From: Corylus avellana
Lineage: Eukaryota > Streptophyta > Magnoliopsida > Fagales > Betulaceae
Direction: 5' to 3'
NCBI RefSeq assembly: GCF_901000735.1
Contig: NC_081547.1
Location: 20,398,838-20,462,837, forward strand
Length of the DNA stretch: 64,000 bases
The translations under genes and the position numbers were made by a program. Each line of letters begins with the position of its first letter. Position 1 is the stretch's first letter. Below the pieces are notes generated by a model. That model was not told the DNA's origin. It worked only from the letters and a program-made list of their open reading frames with translations, and did no database searches. Shown one piece after another: positions 10,301 through 20,276 of the stretch.

Positions 10301-13300
10301 ATATGCAAGCAGGTAACTATCAACAATGGGTTGTTATAAGAGTGCTTCAGACATGTTGTTCAATCTCTTTCAACTTCCATTTTCCTTTGTAGATTATCTT
10401 AATCATTTGTTTTTTTGGAAATTGTTTTAGGTATTTCACTGTATTTGGTGCAACTGAAAAATGTTAGTTAAAAAAAGAGTTTCTCATAATTAATGGAAAA
10501 TCATAACCAAAGAGGCGGTAAATAGATGAAGTTTTGTTGATGCTAAGTCATTTACCGGACCTAGATTGTGCCCTCTCCCAACCTCTCTCCTCCTCCAACT
10601 CTTCTACTCTTCTACACCACAACCACTACCACCTCCATTGTGACGTCTCACATCACCTGGGTATGGAGATGAGGATGTGCTTAAATGTATATTACACCCT
10701 TAATGACAACAACGTGTTTTAAAGCCGTGATGATTATGATCACATCAGAACTCAGCAGTTAAGCGTGCTTTTGCTGGAATAGTACTAGGATGGGTGACCT
10801 CCTGGAAAATCTGGTTCGAGGGAGCCAAAAGCGGACAATATTATGTGTCATTGAGGTGGGGTGTTACAAATTGGTATCAAAGCATTATCCAGCCTGAGAT
10901 GGTGGGAGTATGCACAAGCCTATGAGGGTCGTTATTGGACATACGTTGTGATGCCAAAAGTGGGCTATATTATAATGGTGTCTGTTAAGACACAATAAAA
11001 TGTATAAGGGCCAAAAGTTAAGGGCCGAGAATGAAGAAATTCCCTGAGGATTGCCCACGGTGGCACTGGTGCCCAAGAAGAGTGCTTGTGGCGTCTCACG
11101 TCGCCTGGGTATGGAACATGTTATGGTATTTATTCTATGAACAGATTGAATTTAAAAATTATATAGTAACTTGGGTAAGTTATGGTTCAAGTATGATTTA
11201 CTTTTAATTTGGGTCGCTCAATTTGAAGATAGGTGATAATTTATGGGCTTTAATTTCGAGGACGAAATTCCTTTAAGGAGGGAAGATTGTAGCGTACCAG
11301 GTTTTTAAAGTCTTATTTCAGAGATATTTATTTGATGATATATTATTCATATTAGGTAATGACATTTATTTTGAGGTGGAGATATTTATTGATGATATTA
11401 GTTAATAATATTTATTCTTGAGGAATTTATTAGATCTTATGAATATTATTGGAATGAATATTGATTTGAGGTTATTATATCATGATGTTGATTTTATATG
11501 AGAGATTATATCTTGATTATTTTATTGGGAGATTTAAGAGATATGATAATTGATGATTGATTGATATAATTTGGAGTATGATTGTAATAATTGGTAATTG
11601 ATTTTATGAGTGAGGAATTTGTGAGATTCATATTATTAAGGGAAATTAGGTGAAAATAGTATTGGAGATTTTATTAGATTTGTTTTTAATGAATTGGAGT
11701 GAAACCTAACTTTCACGCATACTTTTCCCCAATTTTCTCACTTGCTCCCACTCTTTCTTTCTTATTCCTTTTTATTCTTCTTTTCTATTATTTTCTTTCT
11801 TTTCTCCCTTAGCCGACAGCACTGCCCCTTCCATTTTTCTTCTTTCTCTTTTAGTCCTTTTTCCTATTTAAATGCCTCACTTATATAGAAGAGAGGAGAG
11901 AAACCGAGAGTGAGATGGGAAAATTAAGACAGAGAGCTGAAGAGGAAGAAAGAGAGTTTAGGCGAGAGAGAGAGAGAGAAAGTCAGTGAAGGGATAGTTA
12001 TGGGTAAGGACCAACTGCAGCAGAACAGGTTTCAAGTAATTACCTTTGATGGTCCATTCATGTAATCCACTGTAAGTATTCTTACTTACTGAGTATGATA
12101 TTGATATCCAATAATACGGATTCTTGTGGTTTTATAACTTGTCTAGCATTTTGATATATATGATTAAACAATGATTTATATTGTCGGAAATCAATTGACT
12201 CACTACTTCACAGTTTTTGTAGTGCTTGCAGAAATGAAAAATCAAGGTAATTATGCAGTTGTGATTAGAGATTCATATTGAGATGTATAGAGATTCTAAG
12301 TTGGTCAAGTTTTGTCTAGAGTTTAGACTGTCGGATAGATTTGTATAAATGCCTTGTACGACATAGCTTTGGGTATTTTTGTATGTAGAAAAGTATTTTA
12401 ACGGTAATGTTTTGTATTCATAATTACAGTTTTTCCGCTATATGAGATTTTTTCAACGTAAGATTTGAATTTATTTACAAGATAAAAAAAAGAGAAATAT
12501 TGGGATGTTACAAATGGTATCAGAGCCAGGTTATTGTGACATCTCAGGCAATGCGGGACGTCACAATCACCCACTCTTAAGACCCAGCGTCCCTGCTGGT
12601 GACCCTCATGGGACTAGCCCATTCTTGGCGTTCGTCCCAGCGAGTGCCCGCTGGCGATCTTCATGGGCTTGTGCACGCTCCCCCCCATCTCAGGCTGGAC
12701 AATGGCTCTGATACCATTTGTAACATCTCTACTTCAAGAAGTATGATATTGTCCGCTTTGGGCCAAGCCCGCACGGTTTTATTATTGGGTTTAGCGCCAA
12801 AATGCCTCATACCATTTAGAGAGAGTATATTCCATATAAACACATAATCTTTTCCATGCCCAGGCAATGTGGGGTGTTACATCCATCCCCCTCTTCCGCG
12901 TTGCCTCTACCACTGTCTCTGCTCCTATCCCTTAATGTTCTCACAACCTCTTCAACCACAATTACCATTGTCAGCCTATTTTTTTTGTGTGGTTTTGCTG
13001 TTTTATAGAGATTTTCAGTGTGATTAAACGCTAGAAAATTATTTTGAAGATATCAATCAAATAATACAAATATACATTTTCCCTGAGAATATTTTGATTC
13101 AAAACATATTTGTTAGGAAAATGTTTTATGTTTAAACAACTGAGCCTAATCCGCAATGGTGGACAAGCTATAATTGTAACTTAATGTAAATTTGTAATAT
13201 ATGCCTTCCTAATTTTTACATCAAAATAGATGGCTTTATACATGTAGAAAGGATCAAAATTGATTTTACTGACAGTTCTTATTTTTCTTCTTTCAATTGC

Positions 13301-16300
13301 ATTGCTATACTACGAATGAAATTCTTTTCAAAATTGGAGTTTCACGTCGGCATATGCCTGAAAGTAACTTGGAATACAGGATAAACTATTGTCTATTTCT
13401 GGTATGTTTGCCAAGAATTTGGGTACATTCAGTAATATGGCTCCCTTATAAAAGCATCCATCCTTCTCATGTTTGGATTGAAAACATTACTTGTACAACT
13501 TTATATTTTTCTTCCTCTTATTCTTGTGAACCAGCTTCTATTGCATTACATTCTCCCATTGTTTTTGAGAAAGTTGCAAGTCTAAGTCAGCCAATTTCTT
13601 TCGGGCTTCAAAGAGAATTGTCAGTCAGATACGACAGATATATCATATATATTTAGTCATAATTAGTCTATCTAGTTATGGCATTTTTTGTATTATAGCT
13701 GTAGTATCTTGTAATTAATAGGTAGATTTTAGTTGCCTTATTTGTATTCTTAGATTGCTATAATCACTGGGATACAGCTTGGTAATTTGCTATGCAATTC
13801 CTATATAATATGAGGAACCCTCACATTGAGAGGTATTCAATACAATTGACATGGTATCAGAGTCAAAATGATCTAAATTAGGGTTGTGATTCAAGTTTTT
13901 TGAATTGGGTCGGGACTGAGCTATTGGTCTCTTTGGCTGTCGGTAACTTCAGGGGAAGTTGTCGATAATTCTGTTGTGGGTAGGGAATTTATTCTTACCG
14001 GAATTTATTCTTAGTGGCTGTCGGCAGACTCTGTGGAGGTTGTCGGTAGGTCTTGTGGCTGCTATTCCTTGCCAGAGCAGTTTTGTAGTGGCTGTCGGTG
14101 ATTTCTGAAGGAGTTGGGGCTGTTGGCGTGGAGGCTTTGGGGCTGCCGGTGATTTCTGGAGGACTTGGGGCTGTCGGCATGGAGGCTTTGGGGCTGCTGG
14201 CGACTTCTGTAGGACTTGGGTTGCTGTTCGGCAATTTCTGGAGGACTTGGGTTGCTGTTTGGTGCGGTGAGAGGACTTGGGTTGCTGTTCGGCTATTTCT
14301 GGAGGAGTTGGGGCTGTTGGTGTGGAGGCTTTGGGGCTGCCGGTGATTTCTGTAGGACTTGGGTTGCTGGGTGGGTTGTTGATTGCTGATTGCTTTTTGA
14401 CTTGCATGGACTTGGGCTTGCTGGGCGTGGGCTTGCGGATCAACAAGCTTGGTTACTGTTTGGTGGACTTGGGCTTGCTGTCCAACAGATCTGGTGGGCC
14501 TGTTACTTACTTATCAGATTTTATAATTTATAATTTTTGATTTCATCATGTCTTCTAGCGAGACTTTTGGGGTCCGTTTTACTGGAAAATATTATTTTGC
14601 TTGGGAATTCTAATTTCACTTGTTTGTTACGGGAAAAGAGTTGTGGGGCCATATTGACGGTAGTGATCCAGCTCCTATGGAGACTAAGGAGTTGGCTAAA
14701 TGGAAGGTCAAGGATGCACGTGTGATGTCCTGGATCTTAGGGTCTGTTGATCCTCTTATTGTGCTCAATCTAAGGCCCTATAAGACTACGAAGACCATGT
14801 GGGAGTATTTGCTGAAGGTTTATCATTAGGACAATACCACACGCCGTTTTTAGTTGGAATATGAGATTGCTAGTTACACTTAAGGCAATCTCTCCATTAC
14901 GGAGTATTTTTCTGGTTTTCAGAATTTGTGAAGAGAATTTTTTGATATGGTTTATCCGAAGTACCTGCTGCATCTCTCTTTGCTATTCAGGCTGTTCATG
15001 AGCAGAGCAAGAGAGATCAATTCCTCATGAAATTGCGCTCTGAATTTGAGGTTACTTGCTCAAATTTTATGAACTGGGATCCTTCTTCATCTTTGGATGT
15101 TTGTTTTGGAGAATTACTTCGCGAGGAGCAGCGTCTTCTCACACAGGCTACGTTCCAGCAAGATTCCAACCCAAATCCAGTAGCCTTTACAGCCTATGGA
15201 AAAAGGAAGGGTAAGGATATGCGCAAGGTCCAGTGCTTGAGCTGCAAGGAGTATGGATGGTCATATTGCCGCCAACTGTGCAAAGAAATCTTGCAACTAC
15301 TATAAGAAACATGGCCACTTTATGAAGAATGTCCCATTCGGCCTCAGAATCGTCAAGCTACTACCTATCAGGCTGCAGTGAACACCTCTTTTGCTCCAGT
15401 GATGTCCTCAGCTTCTTCTTCTGCGGCTAGATGAGCTGTTCTTACTCCTGAAATGGTCCAGTAGATGATTATGTCAGCCTTTTCCGCCTTAGGGCTCTAA
15501 GGTAATAGTACTATTTCGTCTGAGTCTTGGCTTATTGATTATGCTGCATCCAATTATATGACCAGATCGTCTGATACTCTTTGCAAAGGAACAAAGAGGA
15601 GTCATATTGGCTTTGGACAAAGGAGAAGCGAAGCAAAGTATACTTGAATTTTTCAAACCATGCCTGGGGAGCCTGTTTTAAGCCATAGAGAGACCGCTTT
15701 AACTTACACACAGCGGCAGATGGAGAAGAAAACAAATCCGGAGGAGGAGTTGGTAGACGTCGAGTATACACAATTCCATGTTTGAATCGTTTAGGTAGAG
15801 GAGGCAGTTCATCAAAACAAGGTAGAGTACTAATCTTAGGCAATGACTTAACATGTGTAGAAAATAAACATTGATTCCCAAAAGCTAATATAGTGGATGA
15901 GTAGCATAAGGGGCTGTATTAGCTCAAGCTTTTCTTCAGTTTACACCAAACTTTATGTGCGCACGCGCTCACACACATGTGCGGGCATAGTCCATACATG
16001 TCCAAACATATACACATAAGTACAAAATACATATGTAAAATCTAATTGGAAAAGTACTACCTAGTATATCCATCTTTCAATTTGTTGCCTTGTTAATTCC
16101 ACATTAAAGTATCGTGTGTAATTTTTTTTTTTTTTTTAGTCTTTCATTCCGCTGGAGCTCTGGTCCTCAAGCCAGGGTTTTTTTGAAAAACAAAAGAATT
16201 GATGTTTCCTAAGATTTATGTAGATGACGTATTGGTGCAGATACCTTGGAATGACAATGATGAACTGCTGGCGGCTTGGAGGGATGCTAGGACAGGATAC

Positions 16301-19300
16301 CCTTGGATTGATGCTATCATGGTTCAGGTCAGGTCTGTGGTATCCTTCTTTGGGATACAGATATTGATACCAATCTAAGTGCTGCTTTGCTGCTCCAACC
16401 CAAGCATATTCTTTCTTTACACTTCATCTTCATATTTTGGCAGTGTGTTTGAAATCCATACATGTTTACTATTGTAGCTCTGCAAGTGGGGTTGGATGCA
16501 TCATCTAGCACGCCACTCTGTTGCATGTTTTTTAACTCGTGGCGATCTGGTACATGACTTTGTTACTCTTAGAAAATCATTTTATCTGTATTATTTTTCT
16601 TTCCTTGACATTAATTATTTTTTTCTGATAGTTTGTTCATTGGGAAAAAGGGCGTGATGTTTTTGAAAGGCTTCTGATTGATTCGGATTGGGCAATCAAC
16701 AATGGAAACTGGCTGTGGCTTTCATGTTCATCATTCTTTTACCAGGTATGAGGCTTTAGCAGGACCATCGTATCTGGGACTTTCCATGACTTCATGTGAA
16801 TGTTTTCATGTGATTTATATTATGTGCTATAATCAGATGGTTCAAAATTATGTGATTCCCTTTAAGGCCAGTGTAGTACATGGCTTAGTTTTTTATTTCA
16901 TTGCTAATTTGCACAAGTAGGTTACTGCAAGATATCTGAGTGCTCAAATTTTGGAATTACCATTTTGAACTTATTGCTTCATAAGGCAATTGAATTGACT
17001 AGCACCTAGCTGAAGGCTTTTTCACATATGATAATTTCAATGCTGACCAGTATAACCGTATCTACTCACCAATCTCATTTGGAAAGAAGTATGACCCAAA
17101 TGGTGATTATATCAGGCATTTTCTTCCCGTATTGAAAGGTATGTTCAGGTTCCTCTCACTTTCGTTATGGTCTTTTGGCAGGCTATATTCTCTTATTTAA
17201 CCTTTTCAATCAAATGTCAATGATCAGATATGCCAAAGGAGTACATTTATGAGCCGTGGACAGCTCCTCTAAGTGTTCAGACTAAAGCAAAGTGCATAAT
17301 TGGAAGAGATTATCCAAAGCCGGGTCAGTTTTGTCACTTAAGTTGTTTACACTACGTTTCGATCAGTTCTCAAAAGTAGGTCAAATCTTCTTCTGTGATG
17401 AATAATTGCTGATGGGATGACAAATACATAGTTATTTGCTTTAGGAACCTGCATATGAAATCAAGGCCCGTTTGTTTTGGCGTAAACTATTTTCTGCTGA
17501 AAATTGTTTTACGCTAAAACCATTTTCCCAAACAAGTGGTTATTTTCTGATGTTTGTTTACAACCTTGATACAGAAAACTACAAAATATTTCTTGTACTT
17601 CCATACAATCATTTTAACCTATAAGTAACAATTTTCATTCACAATATAAAATAAATAAAAAGTCAACCTAAAAATCATCTTTAATTTTAAAAAATACATA
17701 TATTAACTAATGATGACTAATAATTAAAAAAAAAAAAAAAAAAATCATAAATGCATAAACCTATAAATCATATACTTTCAAGTTGGGAGAGTAATAAATA
17801 ACATCCAACACATTTAAAATACCATAAAAAAAATTTATGTTCAACTTTAACCATAAATATTACAATCAAGTTTTGCCAAAATAACAATCCATTCTACTGT
17901 GTATATTACAATCCAAATTCCACCAAAATACTACCATCCAAGTTCAACCATAAATGTTACAATCTAACAAGTTCAACCAAAATACTACCATACAGGGAGC
18001 AATCTCCACCATATTTCAAAAGCAATAGCATACATTAGTTTGTGTTCTACTACGTATTTGTAATACCCAAATTCTAATCTCCATAGTTGTTGAAAGTCAT
18101 CCAACCAAATCTTTTGAAGTTCATGCCTGTTGCAATTACACATTTGCTTCAATCCTTCCAGCTTTGTTTTATTTGACTTCTTCTCACTACAGTTGTTGCC
18201 AATTTCTAAGAATTCGAGTCAGCATCAGTCTTTCTATCAAAAGAATTTCCCCTCCCCATTTTCCTTGGTGAAACCACTTCAGTTCCCTGTGAAGCAACAG
18301 AAATCCCATCAGTCAAACACATCAAAAACTGAAATGTTGTTGCATGGTACTAAGAAAACACTATCAATCAAACCTTGTTTGAACATAACCTTCCATTCTA
18401 CCATACATATTACAATCCAAGTTCTGGTAAAATACTACTATCCAAGTTCAACCAAAATACTACCATGCTTAGAGCAATCTCTACCATAGTTCCAAAGTAA
18501 TAGCATACAGTAGTTAGTGTGTCCTCTTATGGGGAATTTGGTCTTTTTTGTTGTGGCTGGTTTTCTGTGGAATAAAATAACTTATATTAAGACTTTGTCA
18601 ATCATTGTCTTCCTTGTTGCAATGCTTGATTTTAGTCATTCCAAAAGAAATGAAGAAAAGAATAATGAGCAGGGGAGCTCTGTGGTTTATATGGTAGTTC
18701 ATAGCTCTATTTTCACTTTCTTCCACAAGGACAATGATCAGCAGTCATACGAAGTGAACACCCCCGCCCCCTCCTCCCATTGCCCCCATGCTATTTACTA
18801 TTTATTGAGAGAGAAACTTTTAATTTCTTATAAATCCTACTGTCAAAAGAATTTCTATATCATTATGATTGGTTCATTCATTCATTTTTTTTGCCTTTTC
18901 AAGTCACCAACTGGTTGCATCCAGGACCTAGTTAGTACTTGCCGGAAAGAGAAAGATCTATTCTCGTATGTATCTAGGGGTGAAAAGGCGGTTGTGGTTA
19001 GCGATTAGTGGCTAAAACTCTAACCGCAACCGCCTTGGCGGTTAACCGTATCCGACTAACCACTTTTTTTGGGCCAGTTTTGAAAACTAAAATTTTTCAT
19101 TTTTGCTTGCCCCAGCTACTAGCTTGTGCATGCTCAAACTCGGAAAATTTTTTAATTCTTGGCTTGCAAGTTGCCCCAGCTAGCCTACTATTACGCCTCA
19201 ATCAATACAACAAGAGCGCCTGGTTTCAAACAGGAAGGGTATGCTTCCTTTTATAGAGGAGCAAAAGGAAGGCTTTTGGTATTCTAAGTGATGTGGGACT

Positions 19301-20276
19301 TACTCCAAGGGCTTTTTGTTGTTTCATAGTGGAGGGCAATAAGGGCATAATTGGCCAAGGACCAGTGAATGGTGGAGCTAGAAATCACGTGGGGAGGGCT
19401 TTATGTATTCTAATCCTTTTATATAAAAGCAAGGCTGGGGGTTTTTTACAAGTCTCAACTTAGTGATAATCATTGTTCCAATTTAACAGTTATTACCTTC
19501 AAAAAATGTAGATAAATATGGTAACTGCTAAGTGATAACCAGCAAAATTTCAAACTATTGAATTTCGAAACATGAAATGGGTTTAATTTTGTATATATAT
19601 ATATATTTAAAAAAGCGGTTAGCGGTTAGTGCGGTTAGCGGTTATAAAAGCGGTTCTAGATTTTCACCCCTAATAACTGAGCTTAAAGTTTTCACTTCTT
19701 TTCTCTAAGAAATACTCTTGTAAATTCTATGTGTAAACTAATACTTGAGGGTGGAAAATGAAGACTTCTGTGACGTCTCACATTACCTGGGTGTAGAAAA
19801 GATGATGTGTTTATATAGATTATGCTCTCTCTAAATGGTATGAGGTGGAGTGTTACAATCATGATCATCATGGTTTTAAAACGCGTTGTCATGAAAGGTG
19901 TAAATATACATATAAACATATACCCATCTCCATACCCAAGCAATATGGGATGTTACAACTTCTATCAATAAAGAATATGGAGAGGAGCTATAGAGATCAT
20001 ACCCGGCATCAGAAATTTTAATTTTCTTATTAAACTAAACTGATTTTGTGGATTAAGTACTTTCTTTGCTTACTTTCTCCTCATTCTGTTTTAGTGGTTC
20101 CTCATGATTCTGAGAGCAAAGAGTGCCGGAGGAAGATGGCTGAAGCATACACATTGAACCAAAAACTGAAAGGCGTGGTGAGTGAAGAAGACCTGAAAAA
20201 CTTAAGGAGAAAATTGGAGGAACATCCAGAGCAGGAAGGTAAAAGTAAAAGGACAAGACAAAAGCCGGTTGGCTGA
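7391..20276 (+). CDS. UVR3: (6-4) DNA photolyase, 14 exons
   Basis: This enzyme repairs UV-induced (6-4) pyrimidine photoproducts using blue light and FAD. Exons are 7391-7693, 7767-7838, 7922-8002, 8135-8314, 8387-8458, 9809-9895, 10048-10146, 10229-10312, 16241-16327, 16478-16549, 16632-16745, 17051-17138, 17228-17323 and 20095-20276. All phases join to give about 538 residues, close to the roughly 550 usual for the plant enzyme. Exons 1-4 hold the N-terminal alpha/beta domain ([14 protein letters not shown]). Exons 6-13 hold the FAD-binding helical domain ([21 protein letters not shown]). The MHHLARH motif in exon 10 supplies the two histidines (about 364 and 368) that separate (6-4) photolyases from CPD enzymes. 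The exon 4 acceptor (GGAAAAG) is weak but in phase. Introns 8 (5.9 kb) and 13 (2.8 kb) are swollen by transposons, yet every exon is open. Animal-type cryptochromes are the nearest alternative. Confidence 0.95.
8570..8711 (+). repeat. Minisatellite, ~36-bp unit x4, photolyase intron 5
   Basis: Four diverged copies of a unit like GGTCAAGCGGGGTTGTACGC followed by TTGATGCCCTA lie near the donor end of intron 5. The rest of the intron (to 9808) is AT-rich with no gene seen. Confidence 0.7.
10639..11120 (+). mobile_element. Cassandra-type TRIM retrotransposon, 3' LTR truncated
   Basis: The 5' LTR is 10639-10868 (230 bp, TGTGACGTCTC...GTGTTACA). It is followed by a primer-binding site, TGGTATCAAAGC (10872-10883), near-complementary to initiator tRNA-Met. 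About 200 bp of noncoding interior comes next. A second LTR begins TGTGGCGTCTCACG at 11087 and breaks off after about 34 bp. The LTR contains a 5S-rRNA-like segment, the hallmark of the Cassandra family of terminal-repeat retrotransposons in miniature. It lies in intron 8 of the photolyase gene, same strand. It has no protein of its own. Confidence 0.85.
10737..10806 (+). other. 5S rRNA-like segment inside the Cassandra LTR
   Basis: The segment holds CATCAGAACTCAGCAGTTAA, AAGCGTGCTT and AGTACTAGGATGGGTGACCT. These correspond to the 3' two thirds of plant 5S rRNA, including the A box and C box of the internal RNA polymerase III promoter. The 5' third of 5S is degenerate. This is not a 5S gene: it is embedded between LTR ends and flanked by LTR sequence. 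Confidence 0.88.
11230..12527 (+). mobile_element. Gypsy-type LTR with PPT before and PBS after
   Basis: The tail TTTCGAGGACGAAATTCC (from about 11255) and the purine tract AAGGAGGGAAG (to 11285) look like the 3' end of a chromovirus-type Ty3/gypsy pol and its polypurine tract. An LTR of about 1225 bp follows (11288-12512, TGTAGCGTACC...GGGATGTTACA) with a TATA-like CTATTTAAATG near 11865. Immediately after it stands a primer-binding site, TGGTATCAGAGCC (12515-12527). A polypurine tract before and a primer site after one LTR suggests the shared middle LTR of a tandem array. It interrupts the Cassandra element in photolyase intron 8. Confidence 0.65.
12535..12881 (-). mobile_element. Cassandra-related TRIM, minus strand, 5S part missing
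   Basis: Read on the minus strand, an LTR of 163 bp (12881-12719) begins TGTAACACCCCACATTGCCT and ends GATGTTACA. A primer site, TGGTATCAGAGC (12716-12705), and a short GC-rich interior follow, then the start of a second LTR (TGTGACGTCCCGC, 12565-12535). The termini and the AAAGCGGACAATAT block match the Cassandra copy at 10639. The 5S-like segment is replaced by unrelated sequence or deleted. Confidence 0.7.
12900..13618. other. Photolyase intron 8, no gene seen
   Basis: AT-rich intronic sequence between the Cassandra-related piece and the copia LTR. One open frame (13297-13656) is not conserved to my eye and is cut by the LTR start. Confidence 0.5.
13619..15600 (+). mobile_element. Ty1/copia relic: LTR, PBS and decayed gag
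   Basis: A short LTR (about 13619-13851, TGTCAGTC...AATTGACA) is followed at once by the primer-binding site TGGTATCAGAGT (13852-13863). A repetitive leader comes next, then a copia gag from ATG 14548. Recognisable gag pieces are [32 protein letters not shown] and a CCHC-type knuckle (about 15230-15340). The start of the protease region follows, with Asp-Tyr replacing the expected Asp-Ser/Thr-Gly-Ala (about 15530). Stops at 14611, 14827, 14881 and 14929 and at least one frameshift (near 14955) kill the frame. No 3' LTR is visible. It sits in photolyase intron 8. Confidence 0.82.
14090..14480 (+). repeat. Minisatellite in the copia leader
   Basis: Repeated blocks of GGACTTGGGTTGCTG, TTTCTGGAGGA and GGCTTTGGGGCTGCCGGTGA alternate through about 390 bp between the primer site and gag. 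They create spurious long open frames of Gly-Leu-Gly type on the plus strand and Pro/Thr-rich type on the minus strand. I do not regard these as genes. Confidence 0.75.
15560..15843 (-). pseudogene. Copia reverse-transcriptase fragment, inverted
   Basis: The minus strand encodes [20 protein letters not shown] followed by [18 protein letters not shown], a conserved stretch of Ty1/copia reverse transcriptase downstream of the catalytic YVDD region's usual upstream neighbour. It lies head-on to the plus-strand copia gag just upstream. It is therefore a separate fragment or the product of an inversion, not the pol of that element. Confidence 0.8.
17324..18974. repeat. Photolyase intron 13: foldback and duplicated repeat
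   Basis: At 17463-17545 a short foldback (CCCGTTTGTTTTGGCGTAAA and its near-complement) resembles a MITE end pair. At 17921-18035 and 18405-18515 a roughly 110-bp unit is repeated (TTCAACCAAAATACTACCAT, GAGCAATCTC, AATAGCATACA). Several shorter TTACAATCCAAGTT copies lie between. The open frames here (18130-18489, 18517-19008) look fortuitous. Confidence 0.5.
18975..19672. mobile_element. hAT-like MITE, TAGGGGTGAAAA termini
   Basis: The termini TAGGGGTGAAAAGGCGGTT (18975) and, inverted, TTAGGGGTGAAAATCTAGAA (from 19672) bracket about 700 bp. Subterminal GCGGTTAGCGGTTA repeats lie at both ends. TAGGGGTG termini with subterminal GGTTA arrays are common in nonautonomous hAT elements. A clean 8-bp duplication was not found. 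No transposase. In photolyase intron 13. Confidence 0.65.
19769..19957. mobile_element. Cassandra-related LTR pieces, head to head
   Basis: The plus strand begins TGTGACGTCTCACATTACCT and reaches GTGTTACA at 19857. The remainder (19957-19859), read on the minus strand, begins TGTAACATCCCATATTGCTT and continues with TGACAACGCGTTTTAAAACC, matching the 5' half of the Cassandra LTR at 10639. Two LTR fragments are thus fused in inverted orientation. This is the third Cassandra-related insertion in the photolyase gene (intron 13). Confidence 0.65.

Noticed and set aside
10737..10806. A 5S rRNA gene
   Set aside because: Only the 3' two thirds resembles 5S rRNA, the 5' third is degenerate, and the segment sits inside an LTR with matching ends and primer site. 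It is a Cassandra feature.
13949..14540. Long open frames of Gly-Leu or Pro/Thr-rich protein on both strands
   Set aside because: They are readings of a GC-rich minisatellite in a copia leader, overlap on both strands, and have no conserved domain.
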